From contig WGMK01000018.1 in NCBI GenBank assembly GCA_016125095.1, forward strand, positions 124,001-188,000: 64,000 nt of DNA. The letters run 5' to 3'. This stretch comes from Candidatus Hydrogenedens sp. Its GTDB lineage: Bacteria > Hydrogenedentota > Hydrogenedentia > Hydrogenedentales > JAEUWI01. The position numbers and the translations under genes were made by a program. The notes under the pieces were generated by a model. That model ran no database searches. It was not told the DNA's origin and was given only the letters and a program-made list of their open reading frames with translations. Positions 34,801-43,946 of the stretch are shown here, piece by piece (the first letter of the stretch is position 1; the number at the start of each line of letters is the position of its first letter).

Positions 34801-36747
34801 GTGCTCCGGGCCTCCGACGAACAACGCGCGGGCCTGCTGCTGCAGGACATGGCCCTCTGCCGTCTCTGGCACGAGGCCGGGCAGCATGGGCAACTCGTGG
34901 AAGGGTTCGACCAGATTCCCCGCATCCTTTCCCGGTGGCGCAGCGAAGTGCAGCCCCGGCAGGACGCCACCCAGGGCCGCCGCCACGAACTCCTGCTGCG
35001 TGAACTTATCGGTGTGCTGCTCGACGACGGCGCCGATGCGCTGGAAGACGAGGAAGCCGGGCTGCTGCATGCCGCCCGCGCGATCGCGCTGGAGGGCGGC
35101 GGGGACTGCTATACCCGTCTGCTCGAACTGACCCAGCCGCACGCCGATGCGCTCGAGGCGCGTTCGCACCGGCCGCCGCCCGGCCTGCCCCTGCTTTCCG
35201 AGCGCTACACCGTGCTCATTGGCGAGGAACTCCGGCGGCTGCCTTCCAAGGCCACGCGCTTTCTGGCCGGTATCGAGATTCACGCGAACGGTCCTGTGCG
35301 CAAGGCCGCCACGAATACGCGCGTTATCGGCGACATCCCCGACAACTGCACGCTGGTGGTGGAGGGAGAACACGCGTGCAGCATCGACGGCTACGTGCTC
35401 GGGCGCGTGCTCGCGCGGCGCGATTGCGAGGTGCGTGGCAATATCGCCGGGGTGGTGGTGGTGGTCGAGGGAAATATCCGCGCGCGCGGCATTATCAACA
35501 ACGCCTTTGTCGTCACCAAGCTCGGCGCCATCGCCTGCGAGAACGCACAGGGACCGAAGCTCATGTTCGCCGGCCGCAGCATCGATGTCCGTGCCAATGC
35601 CATGCTCGGCACCTACATCACCCGTACCTTCAAGGCCGCCAAGGAAGTGCGCGGCGCGATGGTGCAGGTCAGCGACCGCGCGGAATCCGAGTACTTCCGC
35701 AGCCTCGGCAACAGCGATACCACCATCGTGCTCCGCCGAGAACTTTCCTGCGAGGACTACGGCGAGATGACTGGCGGCGACCTGCGCAAGCTGTTGTCGT
35801 CCGCCTACCGGCTCCGGCGATTGCTGCACAATTACGAGCACCTGGCCGTGCAGGCCCGCCGCGAGGCCGAGCACTCCGCCCAGGCCATGCTCATGTTCCT
35901 CTTCGGCGGGGGCGAATCCAAGCGCGCGCTCGACGAACTCGTGGCCGCGCGCAAGCGCATGGACGTGCTCGAGCGCGTGCGCTGCAATGTGCTCAGCCTG
36001 CTCGACGGCGTGCAGGAAGGCTTGGCCGTGTCCATGCTGGGCGACGAGGAAGCCGATTCCGACCTGCCGATGCTCGACGTGGACGACGAGGCCTCGGCCG
36101 AGGAACTGCGCGCCGAGAACGAGAAGCTGGCGCGGTTGCGGCAATCCATGCTGGGCGGCCGGATGACCCGCCGCCAGACGGAAGAACTGCTCGAGCAGGC
36201 GCGCGCCAAGCTGGCCGAACTGCGCGCCGAGACGGAGCGGCTCGCAGGCATTGCCGCCGCCAAGGAGCGCGAGATTCAGGGCTCCGCGCAGTATCAGAAG
36301 CTTTTCGCGGCCAGCAAGGAAGCCACCAAGCTACAGGTGCTGCAGCGCGTGCTGCCGGCCCTGCGCAAGCAGCCCGAGGACAGCCCCGGCGGCAAGCGGC
36401 TGCGCACGCCGTTTACGGTGCGCGGACTCCGCACCATCGAGCGGCGGCTCTTGCAGGCGCGCCAACTCGAGGAACATGTCGACAGCTACCGCCGCGATTT
36501 CCGCGCGGTCACCGAGCGCCTCGGCAAGGAATTCCAGATTCAGGTGCTCGAGAATCCCGACGACGAGAACCGCTCGACCTACGTGAACGGACGCTTCGAG
36601 GAGGGCATCCGCATCTACCTCGATGTGCTGCCCGAGGAGCCCGCCAAGGTCTCGCCCGACGCCGTCATCATCACGCCCGAGGACGACGGCGGCATCCGCA
36701 TGTACCTCCGCGCCAAGGACGGCACCCGCTTCCACACCGACGTTTAG
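34801..36747 (+). CDS. FapA (DUF342) family protein
   Basis: 648 residues as drawn. An N-terminal helical region leads to the DUF342/FapA beta-solenoid (about 155-290), seen in IEIHANGPVRKAATNTRVIG, GDIPDNCTLVVEGEHACSID, GNIAGVVVVVEGNIRARGII and NAFVVTKLGAIACENAQG. Residues 330-600 are a long coiled coil, typical of the family. FapA proteins are related to bactofilin-like scaffolds; the exact role is not settled. The start is uncertain: GGGGAG at 34765-34770 points to a CTG at 34780, whereas the drawn GTG at 34801 is 30 bases away. The ATPase gene follows after nine bases, so they are one operon. Confidence 0.82.
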   Translation: MLRASDEQRAGLLLQDMALCRLWHEAGQHGQLVEGFDQIPRILSRWRSEVQPRQDATQGRRHELLLRELIGVLLDDGADALEDEEAGLLHAARAIALEGGGDCYTRLLELTQPHADALEARSHRPPPGLPLLSERYTVLIGEELRRLPSKATRFLAGIEIHANGPVRKAATNTRVIGDIPDNCTLVVEGEHACSIDGYVLGRVLARRDCEVRGNIAGVVVVVEGNIRARGIINNAFVVTKLGAIACENAQGPKLMFAGRSIDVRANAMLGTYITRTFKAAKEVRGAMVQVSDRAESEYFRSLGNSDTTIVLRRELSCEDYGEMTGGDLRKLLSSAYRLRRLLHNYEHLAVQARREAEHSAQAMLMFLFGGGESKRALDELVAARKRMDVLERVRCNVLSLLDGVQEGLAVSMLGDEEADSDLPMLDVDDEASAEELRAENEKLARLRQSMLGGRMTRRQTEELLEQARAKLAELRAETERLAGIAAAKEREIQGSAQYQKLFAASKEATKLQVLQRVLPALRKQPEDSPGGKRLRTPFTVRGLRTIERRLLQARQLEEHVDSYRRDFRAVTERLGKEFQIQVLENPDDENRSTYVNGRFEEGIRIYLDVLPEEPAKVSPDAVIITPEDDGGIRMYLRAKDGTRFHTDV

Positions 36748-36756
36748 GAGCGCCCG

Positions 36757-37497
36757 ATGGATCGCTTCGGCAAGCCCTACATCCGCAGCGTGCACGTTGC
36801 CTCGCGCGAAGGGTGGAGCGCGTTCAAATATCCTTACAACATCCCCGCAGTCGGCTCGATCGACGGCCTGGATTTCCACCCCGACGTCACCTTCTTCGTG
36901 GGTGAGAACGGCTCGGGGAAATCCACGGTGCTGGAAGCGCTTGCTCTGGGCCTGGGTTTCGGTCCCGAGGGCGGGCCGTTCAGCATGCGCTTCGCAACGG
37001 CCGATTCCGTGTCGCCGTTGCACCAACACCTTCGATTCGTCCGGGGCGCGCTGCGGCCCAAAGCGGGCTACTTCCTGCGTGCGGAAAGCTTCTACAACGT
37101 CGCGACCTATATGGAGCAGGACGGCAGGCACCTCCATCTCGACACCTACGGCGGCTCGCTGCACCAACGTTCCCACGGCGAGGCCTTTATGGCGCTGCTC
37201 ACCATCAAGCTGCGCGGAAACGGCCTGTATCTTTTCGACGAACCCGAGGCGGCGCTTTCGCCCAGCCGTCAATTGGCCGCGCTCAGCGCCATGCATCTGC
37301 TGGTGCAGAAGCAATCGCAGTTCATCATCGCCACGCATTCGCCGATACTGCTGTCGTATCCGAACGCCCGCATCCTCCGCTTCGACGGCGACGGCATCAA
37401 CGAGGTGCGTTACGAAGACACCGAGCACTACGCCATCACGCGGGACTTCCTGAACAACTACCCGCGCCGGCTCGAGCAATTGCTCGAGGACGAGTAG
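36757..37497 (+). CDS. AAA/ABC-type ATPase (RecF/SMC-like, short)
   Basis: 246 residues. Walker A is GENGSGKST (residues about 48-56), the signature-like segment is SHGEAFMALL, Walker B is LYLFDEPEAALS, and the switch region is IIATHSPILLSYPNA, followed by GDGINEVRYED. This is the compact ABC-type ATPase found in SMC/RecF-like and predicted-transport families, without any coiled-coil insertion. It is the second gene of an operon with the FapA-like protein (nine-base gap, TAGGAG before the ATG), which suggests a joint role. A start upstream is not needed. Role unknown. Confidence 0.85.
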   Translation: MDRFGKPYIRSVHVASREGWSAFKYPYNIPAVGSIDGLDFHPDVTFFVGENGSGKSTVLEALALGLGFGPEGGPFSMRFATADSVSPLHQHLRFVRGALRPKAGYFLRAESFYNVATYMEQDGRHLHLDTYGGSLHQRSHGEAFMALLTIKLRGNGLYLFDEPEAALSPSRQLAALSAMHLLVQKQSQFIIATHSPILLSYPNARILRFDGDGINEVRYEDTEHYAITRDFLNNYPRRLEQLLEDE

Positions 37498-37500
37498 GTA

Positions 37501-38460
37501 CTACGGCTGTTTCAGGAACGCGATGAGCGGGGGATTCACGAGTTCCGGGCGCTCGAAGTTGGCGGTGTGGCTACCTTCGGGCACGCGGTGGAACTCGATC
37601 TGCGGCATGGCCGAGCGCACCTGATCGCTGTTCGCGAAGGGCACAATCTTGTCGGCGTCGCCCCAGAAGAGGATGCAGGGCTTGCCCTGCTTGCCCACGC
37701 GTTCGTACATATCGCCCAGCCCCAGCATGGGGTGGTGCAGCAGCGTGGAGAGCAGCGCGCGTTTGTAGCCCTCGTATTGCAACTGGTCCATATACTGCCG
37801 CCGGAACTCCGCGGTGATCTGCGGGTCGTTCGAGGCCATCTTCTCGATGCTGCCCAGCACAATCGCGTCGCCCAGCGCCCGCATCATCCAGGTGTTGAAT
37901 CCGGGTACGCGGAGCAACTGCGCGACGGCGGGCACGTTGGCGCCGAATCCCGCCGGGGCAATCAGCCCGTAACGGCGTACGCGCTCGGGATGCCGGTCCA
38001 CGAAGCGCACGGTAATCGGGCCGCCCATCGACAGGCCCACCACATCCACCGGCCCCTCCACCTTCAGCGCGTCGAGCAATTCCGTCAGTTGGCGGTCGTA
38101 CAGGTCGCCGTCGTAGTTCACCTCGGGCCGGTCGGAGTGACCCCGGCCAAAAAGGTCGTAGCGCAGCACGCGGAAACCCGCCGCGCCGAGCGCCTGCGCC
38201 TGGTTCTCCCAGATGAACATGGGCGAGCTGAAGCCGTGTACGAACACGACGATGGGTCCCTCTGCAGGACCGTTCCAGCGGTAGTGCGTCCAGCCGTCGG
38301 ACAGCTGCACAAAGGTCTCGCCGGCGTCCTTCATGGCGGCGCGCGCGGCGTCGTCCAGCGGAATGCGCTCGGTCTTCGCCATGACAAAGGGCCACGTAAT
38401 GACAATCCCCAGCAACACGGCAATCGTCAGGCCGATGGTGCGCGGCTTGTTCAGCTTCAT
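37501..38460 (-). CDS. Membrane-anchored alpha/beta hydrolase
   Basis: 319 residues. An N-terminal hydrophobic helix (about 8-26, TIGLTIAVLLGIVITWPFVM) anchors or exports an alpha/beta hydrolase: HGFSSPMFIWE (oxyanion region), nucleophile elbow GLSMGG with the serine, acid in FWGDADKIVPF and His in EGSHTANFERP. Substrate unknown; an ester or lactone is likely. Its ATG overlaps the lspA stop by four bases (ATGA) with GGGGAG upstream, making it the last gene of the pfaD-lspA-hydrolase operon. The gene ends four bases before the convergent ATPase stop. Confidence 0.88.
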   Translation of the reverse strand: MKLNKPRTIGLTIAVLLGIVITWPFVMAKTERIPLDDAARAAMKDAGETFVQLSDGWTHYRWNGPAEGPIVVFVHGFSSPMFIWENQAQALGAAGFRVLRYDLFGRGHSDRPEVNYDGDLYDRQLTELLDALKVEGPVDVVGLSMGGPITVRFVDRHPERVRRYGLIAPAGFGANVPAVAQLLRVPGFNTWMMRALGDAIVLGSIEKMASNDPQITAEFRRQYMDQLQYEGYKRALLSTLLHHPMLGLGDMYERVGKQGKPCILFWGDADKIVPFANSDQVRSAMPQIEFHRVPEGSHTANFERPELVNPPLIAFLKQP

Positions 38461-39023
38461 GGCTGTTGCTCCCCTTCTCCCTCGCGCGCGGGCTTGGCCG
38501 CGGCTTCGTCCGCTGCGGGCAGCAGCAGCTCGACGCCGATCATCAGGAAGAGTCCTGCCATGATGGCGATGTCGGCCACGTTGAAGATGCCCGTGCGCAC
38601 CTGAAACGGCCCCCACGGAATGCCCATATTCATGAAATCGACAACCGTGCCGCCGCGGAAGATGCGGTCGATCAGGTTGCCCACGCCGCCCGAAAGAATC
38701 AGCGACAGCCCGATGACCACCGGAGGGCGCAGGGTGGCGCGGAACAGCAGCAGCCCGCCCACGACCACAAGAATCAGCGAGTTCAGCCCGGTCAGCACAT
38801 ATTCGCGCACGCCCTCCGGCAGCTGGCTGCCGAGGCTGAGGAAGGCGCCCGTGTTCGTCGCGTATTGCAGGCGGAAGAGATCGCCCAGGTAGATGATCGG
38901 CGGGCGTCCCATGAGGTACTGCACCGCCAGCCACTTGGTCGCATGGTCCACCACCAGGCAAACCACCATGATGGTCACCGCCACGCCGAGGCGGCGGCCG
39001 CGGGTCCAGCCTTGCGCGTTCAT
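38457..39023 (-). CDS. lspA: Lipoprotein signal peptidase (signal peptidase II)
   Basis: 188 residues with four membrane helices. The conserved blocks are YATNTGAFLSLG (54-65), GGVGNLIDRIFRGG (112-125), VVDF with catalytic Asp129, and FNVADIAI with catalytic Asp151. It cleaves prolipoproteins ahead of the lipidated cysteine, consistent with the several lipoproteins encoded here. The C-terminal tail (about 170-188) is charged and extra-long relative to E. coli (164). GGGAGG precedes the ATG. It overlaps both its neighbours by four bases in the pfaD-lspA-hydrolase operon. Confidence 0.95.
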   Translation of the reverse strand: MNAQGWTRGRRLGVAVTIMVVCLVVDHATKWLAVQYLMGRPPIIYLGDLFRLQYATNTGAFLSLGSQLPEGVREYVLTGLNSLILVVVGGLLLFRATLRPPVVIGLSLILSGGVGNLIDRIFRGGTVVDFMNMGIPWGPFQVRTGIFNVADIAIMAGLFLMIGVELLLPAADEAAAKPAREGEGEQQP

Positions 39024-40606
39024 GCCGCACCTCCCGCTACCGGCTTCGGGTTCAGCAGCGATGCAGGCACCGCGATGCCCTGCCGCTGCAGGTCCGCCCC
39101 ACGAAGCGCTACGCACGCGCCGCTCAGCAGTTCGCGGGCGACGGCGGCCACGCGGCGGTTCTCCGGCGCCTCGAGCGGTGTTCCCGACGTCCATTCATTG
39201 AATGCGCCCATGCTCGGGCCGCACCAGATTTGAAAGTCTTCCTGACGGTCTTCCACGCCGGCGTTGGCCCAGCGCGACGACTGTCCCAGGTACCAGCGGA
39301 ACACGAGCGACATCTTGTGCCGCGCGTTCTTCTCCGCCTTCTCCAGCTGCGCGGGGTCGCGCTCGGTAAAGAAAGCTTGGGTATCGGCCCACACGGTATC
39401 GAGCGAGGTTCGGAAGATTTCCTTCTCGATTTTCTCGCGATCGGCCGCGGGTATCGCCTCAATCGAGTCGTAGGCCTTGTACAATTGAAACAGTTTTGCG
39501 CCCCGCGTGACGAAGCGCGTGCCCTTGCTCAACACCTGCACCGTCACGCCCATCTCGAACATGTCCGCCGCAGGCGCCTGGCCCACATCGGTCTGGCTCG
39601 CCTTCGCCAGCATGCCGCGCACGAGGTCGGACGACCCCGACTCCACGCAGGCCTGATTGATCGAGCCCGTGACGATATAGGCCGCACCAAGCGTGAACGC
39701 CGCCGCTGCCGAGGCCGGCGTGCCGATGCCTCCGCCCAGTCCTACGCGCAGCCGGATGTGCTCCGGGTACTTGGCCTGCATGGCGTCGCGTAGGGCCAGT
39801 ATCGAAGGCAACGCCGTCAGCGCCGGGCGGTGGTCGGTGTGTCCTCCGGAGTCCGCCTCGATCGTCACGTCCTGCGCCATCGGAATCTCGGCCGCCATCG
39901 CCGCCTGCTCCGCCGTAATCGCACCGGCTTCCACCAGCTTGGCGAGCATCTTGTCGGGCGGCGGCGAGAAGAACCGCTCGGCCACCTCCACGCGCGAGAG
40001 CTTGGCGATGACCCGGTTCGGCGCCACCACGCGGCCGTCCGCGTCGCGGTGGATTCCCGTCACGCGATACTTCACGAGCGGCAGGCTCAGCGCCACGTAG
40101 GCCGACGCCTCGATCAGCCGCACGCCGTGCTTCAGGTACAGGTCCGCCGCGGCTTCCTGCCACACCGGATCGCCCGGGCTGTTGATGAGATTGAATCCAT
40201 ACGCCCGTCCGGCGGCGTTTCTTGTCACGCGCTCCAGCGCCGCCTCGATTCGCGCAGGGGAAAGGCCCGCCGCGCCGAAGAAACCCAGCATCCCGGCGGC
40301 CGCCATCGACTCGACGATGTCCTCCGAGCCGATACCATTGGCCATCGCGCCGGTGTAGTAGTTGTAGTCCAGGCCGTGCTCGCGGCGGAAGGAAGCATCG
40401 CCCAGGTCCTGCGGGGTCAGCGGGGGGAGGTAGGCGCGAATTGCCGGGCCGTCGGGCGCCCCGGCGCAGCCGCCCGTGGCAATGCCGTCATCGAGCACAA
40501 AGACCGGTTTACCGCTGCGCAGCGCCAGCTCGAGCGTATCCATGCCGGCGCGCTGCCCGTCGGCCGCCGCGCTCCATCCGCCCAGGGGATTCGAAACTTC
40601 CGCCAA
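39020..40606 (-). CDS. pfaD: PfaD family enoyl reductase/nitronate monooxygenase-like protein
   Basis: 528 residues, an FMN-dependent TIM-barrel protein of the 2-nitropropane dioxygenase group. The PfaD landmarks include EHGLDYNYYTGAMANGIGSE, VTIEADSGGHTDHRPA, RLRVGLGGGIGTPASAAAAF and YIVTGSINQACVESG, plus the PfaD-type C-terminal extension (QIWCGPSMGAFNEW). In polyunsaturated fatty acid or polyketide synthases PfaD serves as the trans-acting enoyl reductase, but no PfaA-C-like megasynthase gene is in this window. I placed the start at the TTG at 40606: AAGGAG sits eight bases upstream. A TATACT on this strand (40680-40685) may be the -10. It overlaps lspA by four bases. Confidence 0.87.
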   Translation of the reverse strand: MAEVSNPLGGWSAAADGQRAGMDTLELALRSGKPVFVLDDGIATGGCAGAPDGPAIRAYLPPLTPQDLGDASFRREHGLDYNYYTGAMANGIGSEDIVESMAAAGMLGFFGAAGLSPARIEAALERVTRNAAGRAYGFNLINSPGDPVWQEAAADLYLKHGVRLIEASAYVALSLPLVKYRVTGIHRDADGRVVAPNRVIAKLSRVEVAERFFSPPPDKMLAKLVEAGAITAEQAAMAAEIPMAQDVTIEADSGGHTDHRPALTALPSILALRDAMQAKYPEHIRLRVGLGGGIGTPASAAAAFTLGAAYIVTGSINQACVESGSSDLVRGMLAKASQTDVGQAPAADMFEMGVTVQVLSKGTRFVTRGAKLFQLYKAYDSIEAIPAADREKIEKEIFRTSLDTVWADTQAFFTERDPAQLEKAEKNARHKMSLVFRWYLGQSSRWANAGVEDRQEDFQIWCGPSMGAFNEWTSGTPLEAPENRRVAAVARELLSGACVALRGADLQRQGIAVPASLLNPKPVAGGAA

Positions 40607-40808
40607 CGCTGCCGCTCCTTGCCTGCGATTCCCAATGAAAACGCGCGCCGGCGGGTAGGCCCGGCACGCGCGGACCCGGAGTATAGGAAGCCCGCCGCCG
40701 TCAATGCAAAGCCTCCGGGCCGGGGATGAGCAACGCCCTGCCGGATTGCTATACTTGGCGGATTCGCGCCCCGGAATGCAGCGCGAAATCGGGAGCAGAT
40801 ACGTCCGC

Positions 40809-41369
40809 ATGAGCATGAACCCCGGAGGCGGCGCAGTACGCGAATTGACGGCGGATACCGCCGGGCGCTTCGCGCTGTTTCAGGAAACCCAGACCTTCGG
40901 CGCCTGGGTATACGCGCTCGTCCTCGCTTCGTTCCTGTTCAGTATCATGGCGGCGTTCCATGCCATGACCACCTCGGTCGATGCCGACACGCCGGCCAAG
41001 GCCGCCGTGGCCTTTACGGCGGCCGTCGGCATGGCGGTCACCAGCCTGCTGCTGCTGCGTACCCGCGTGGATGGCGTAGAGATATCGGTTTCCTTGGGCG
41101 TGCTGCCGCTGCTGCGCATGCACCTGCGGCTGTCCGACATCACCGAGGCGCGGGTGGTGGAGTACCGACCCTTACGTGACGCGGGCGGCTGGGGCATGCG
41201 GTTCGGCCGCTTCGAGGGCGAGCGCTGTCGCTACTGGAACGCTCGCGGTAACCAGGGCGTCTTGCTGGTCACGCCGCGCGGACGCTACATCATCGGCTCG
41301 CAGCAGCCCGAAGATTTGCTGGCCGCCGTGCTGCAGGGCCGCCCCCGCAAGCGTACCAACGGAATTTAG
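40809..41369 (+). CDS. Membrane protein with PH-like tail
   Basis: 186 residues from the ATG at 40809 (GGGAG lies 13 bases upstream; an in-frame ATG at 40776 is possible). Two transmembrane helices occur at about 35-57 (TFGAWVYALVLASFLFSIM) and 70-88. The C-terminal half is beta-rich (ITEARVVEYRPLRDAGGWGMR, VLLVTPRGRYIIGSQQPEDLL), typical of small bacterial 'PH-like' membrane proteins (DUF3093-type layout); I do not claim a family. A TATACT at 40750 may be its -10. It overlaps the convergent LolA-like gene by four bases. Confidence 0.68.
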   Translation: MSMNPGGGAVRELTADTAGRFALFQETQTFGAWVYALVLASFLFSIMAAFHAMTTSVDADTPAKAAVAFTAAVGMAVTSLLLLRTRVDGVEISVSLGVLPLLRMHLRLSDITEARVVEYRPLRDAGGWGMRFGRFEGERCRYWNARGNQGVLLVTPRGRYIIGSQQPEDLLAAVLQGRPRKRTNGI

Positions 41370-42061
41370 TTGGCGGCTTCCGTCTCCGCGGCCGACACGT
41401 CGAACGACGCGGGATCGATGGAGGGACTGAAGTCGAAGTCCTTCAGGGTGATCGTGGCCGTCTTCACCTGCGGCCGTTCGAAGAGTTCCAGCTTGTGCAG
41501 CGCGCCGGTTTCCTGGTCGATGGTCGCCACGAAGCGCGAGAACATCGGGGTCTCGCCATCGGACTCCGGCACGTTTCCCTCCAGCACGTAGACTTTGCTT
41601 TCGCCCACGGCCGATTCCGCCACCGCAGTGATTTGACCCGCGTCGTGCAGGGCGTCGAGCAGCTGGCCGCCGCCGGGGGGCACTGCACCGCTTGCGATAG
41701 CATGCTCCACCTTTTCGCTGCGTTCGTTGCCGAGGCTCTCGTTGAACACGTACAGCGCCGTGCCATTGAAGACCGCCTCATGCGCCATGCCCGCCTTCAT
41801 CGGCTCGGGATACTGAACGCGCAGCACATTGCGGTAGCGCTCCACGCCCTCCGCCCGCTGGAAATAGGTGTTGCCGTCCGCCTGCAGCGCGATGCGGCGG
41901 CTGCCGGTGGCCGGCATCGCTTCCACGCGCAGGACCGCGCTGAACAGGTCTTCCTTGTTCCAGGCTTCCCGGATTTTCGCCTCGGCCTCTTCGACGGTTG
42001 CAGCACGCGACACGCTGCAAAGCATAAACGCTGCGGCTGTCAGGGCCATCCAACGGGGCAT
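41366..42061 (-). CDS. Periplasmic LolA-like protein
   Basis: 231 residues with signal peptide MPRWMALTAAAFMLCSVSRA. The rest reads as a concave beta-sheet of the LolA/LolB type: RIALQADGNTYFQRAEGVER, YRNVLRVQYPEPMKAGM, ALYVFNESLGNERSEKVEHA and SRFVATIDQETGALHKLELF. LolA carries lipoproteins from the inner to the outer membrane; the similarity is structural in style and weak, so a related periplasmic protein is possible. AAGGAGAG precedes the ATG at 42061. Divergent from the TPR gene at 42179. Confidence 0.6.
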   Translation of the reverse strand: MPRWMALTAAAFMLCSVSRAATVEEAEAKIREAWNKEDLFSAVLRVEAMPATGSRRIALQADGNTYFQRAEGVERYRNVLRVQYPEPMKAGMAHEAVFNGTALYVFNESLGNERSEKVEHAIASGAVPPGGGQLLDALHDAGQITAVAESAVGESKVYVLEGNVPESDGETPMFSRFVATIDQETGALHKLELFERPQVKTATITLKDFDFSPSIDPASFDVSAAETEAAN

Positions 42062-42178
42062 GAACACTCTCCTTCGCCAAGTTGCGGAAGCCGACACTCT
42101 ACCCGAATCCCTCTGCTCATGGCATCTTTCGCCGGGGCTGCGCGGGGCGAGGGCGATCCACTACACTGCGCCACCAAC

Positions 42179-43033
42179 ATGAATACCATACCCCACAAAA
42201 CCCTCTGGCTGGCCGTGGGCGCGTGCGTCGTCGTCGCCAGCGGCTTCGCGCTGCAGCGCTATGTGCGTGATGAGCGCGCCGCCGCCCGGTCGCACGCCAA
42301 CGAAGACGACGTGAGTACCGCGCTTGCCCTGGTCCAGCAGGACCCCACGATGTCGGAGCCCGCGACGCAATCGGCCGTGCGACGCGCGGCCGTGGGCGTC
42401 GAGGCGGGAGAAATCGCCACGCCGCGCGGCTTCTACCTGCTCGGCCTGCAATACCTGCGTGAGCGGAACTTCAACGGCTCCGAGGCCCTGCTGCGGCGCG
42501 CCATCAAGCTGAATCCCGACTGGCCGCTGCCGTATTCGGCGCTCGGCCGGCTGCTGGGCAGGCATGCTGTGGGCCGCATGGCGGACGCGGAGAGGGCGCT
42601 GCGGCGCGCCATCGAGCTGGACGCCAAATTGGCCGAGGCCTACGACAGCCTCGCGGTGGTGCTGCGGCTACAGGGCCGCATGGACGAGGCCGCCGAGGCC
42701 GCCCGCCGCGCGGTGGAACTGGCCCCCGATTCCATCGGCCCGCACAACAACCTCGCCAACTTGCTCGTCGCGCTGCAACGCTATGACGAGGCGGAGGAGC
42801 AATACCGTTTTGCGATTTCGCTGGACGAGAATCATCCGAAGCCGTACTACAACCTCGCGTGCCTCTATACCATCGAGGGCCGAACGGCCGACGCGCTGGA
42901 GTATCTGGAATCGGCCATTAAACGCGCGCCGGTGCTGCGGCGCGAGGCCGCGACCGATCCCGACCTGAAGCCCTTGCGCAGCGAACCAAGATTTCAGGAA
43001 CTCGTGCGCGGCGGAGAGACCGAGACCCCATAG
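42179..43033 (+). CDS. TPR repeat protein
   Basis: 284 residues. An N-terminal membrane helix or signal (about 8-23, TLWLAVGACVVVASGF) precedes about four to five tetratricopeptide repeats from residue 85 on: GFYLLGLQYLRERNFNGSEA, PYSALGRLLGRHAVGRMADA, AEAYDSLAVVLRLQGRMDEA, IGPHNNLANLLVALQRYDEA and PYYNLACLYTIEGRTADA. It is probably a periplasmic or membrane-anchored scaffold. A TACACT at 42162-42167 is 11 bases before the ATG and could be a -10; no Shine-Dalgarno is visible between them. It ends eight bases before the convergent argF. Confidence 0.85.
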   Translation: MNTIPHKTLWLAVGACVVVASGFALQRYVRDERAAARSHANEDDVSTALALVQQDPTMSEPATQSAVRRAAVGVEAGEIATPRGFYLLGLQYLRERNFNGSEALLRRAIKLNPDWPLPYSALGRLLGRHAVGRMADAERALRRAIELDAKLAEAYDSLAVVLRLQGRMDEAAEAARRAVELAPDSIGPHNNLANLLVALQRYDEAEEQYRFAISLDENHPKPYYNLACLYTIEGRTADALEYLESAIKRAPVLRREAATDPDLKPLRSEPRFQELVRGGETETP

Positions 43034-43040
43034 GCGCGGG

Positions 43041-43946
43041 TCAACGCACCAAGGTGGCGAGCACGGCCTTCTGCGCGTGCAGACGGTTTTCCGCCTGGTC
43101 GAACACGATGGACTGCGGCGAGTCAATCACCTCGTCCGTCACTTCGCTGCCGCGGTGCGCAGGCAGGCAATGCAGGAATAGCGCGTCCTTGTCGGCCAGC
43201 GCCATCAGCGAGGCATTGACCTGGTAGCGGCCGAAGTCCCGCTGCCGCCGTGCGGCCTCCTGCTCCTGGCCCATGCTGGCCCACACGTCGGTATACACCG
43301 CATGCGCGCCCCGCACGCCCTCGAGGTCGTCCGTTATCTCGATCTTGCCGGCGGCCTCGGCACGGGCCTGCGCGACGAATTCGCTGTCCGCTTCGTACCC
43401 GGGCGGGCACACGAGCGTCAGGTCCATCGGCACGCGCCGGGCAAAGTTCGCCCAGGAATTGAACACGTTGTTGCCGTCGCCCACGAAGGCCAGCTTGAAG
43501 CCGGTAAAGTCCTTGCCGCGGTGCTCGCGCAGCGCCTGCACATCCGCCAGAATCTGGCAGGGGTGGTTGAAGTCGGTCAGGCCGTTCACCACCGGCGCGT
43601 GGTCGCAATACTCCGCGAGTTCCACCACGTGCTCGTGCTTGAACGTGCGTGCAACCACGCAGTCGACCCAGCGGTCGAGATTGCGCGCCATGTCGGCCAC
43701 GGTTTCGCGCTCGCCCAGGCTGGTCTGGAAATAAATCGCGTGGCCGCCCATCTGGAACACGCCGGTCTCGAAGGTCACCCGCGTGCGCAGGCTCGGCTTC
43801 TCGAACAGCATGGCCACGGTCTTGCCGGCGAGATGCCGCTGTGTCTCGCCAGCCTTGATGCCAGCCTTCAGCGAATCGGCGAAATCGAGCAGTTGCTCGA
43901 TTTCTTCCCGGGAGTAATCGGTCAGCGCGATGAAGTCTTTTACCAT
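43041..43946 (-). CDS. argF: Ornithine carbamoyltransferase
   Basis: 301 residues. It makes citrulline from ornithine and carbamoyl phosphate in arginine synthesis. The carbamoyl-phosphate loop is SLRTR (52-56), HPCQ (128-131) is the second phosphate-binding motif, and the ornithine-specific region contains TDVWASMGQE (219-228) with the catalytic cysteine in HCLPAHRG (Cys260). The SMG and HCLP motifs separate it from aspartate carbamoyltransferase. It overlaps the upstream argD by seven bases on the same strand, so the two are one operon. Confidence 0.96.
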   Translation of the reverse strand: MVKDFIALTDYSREEIEQLLDFADSLKAGIKAGETQRHLAGKTVAMLFEKPSLRTRVTFETGVFQMGGHAIYFQTSLGERETVADMARNLDRWVDCVVARTFKHEHVVELAEYCDHAPVVNGLTDFNHPCQILADVQALREHRGKDFTGFKLAFVGDGNNVFNSWANFARRVPMDLTLVCPPGYEADSEFVAQARAEAAGKIEITDDLEGVRGAHAVYTDVWASMGQEQEAARRQRDFGRYQVNASLMALADKDALFLHCLPAHRGSEVTDEVIDSPQSIVFDQAENRLHAQKAVLATLVR

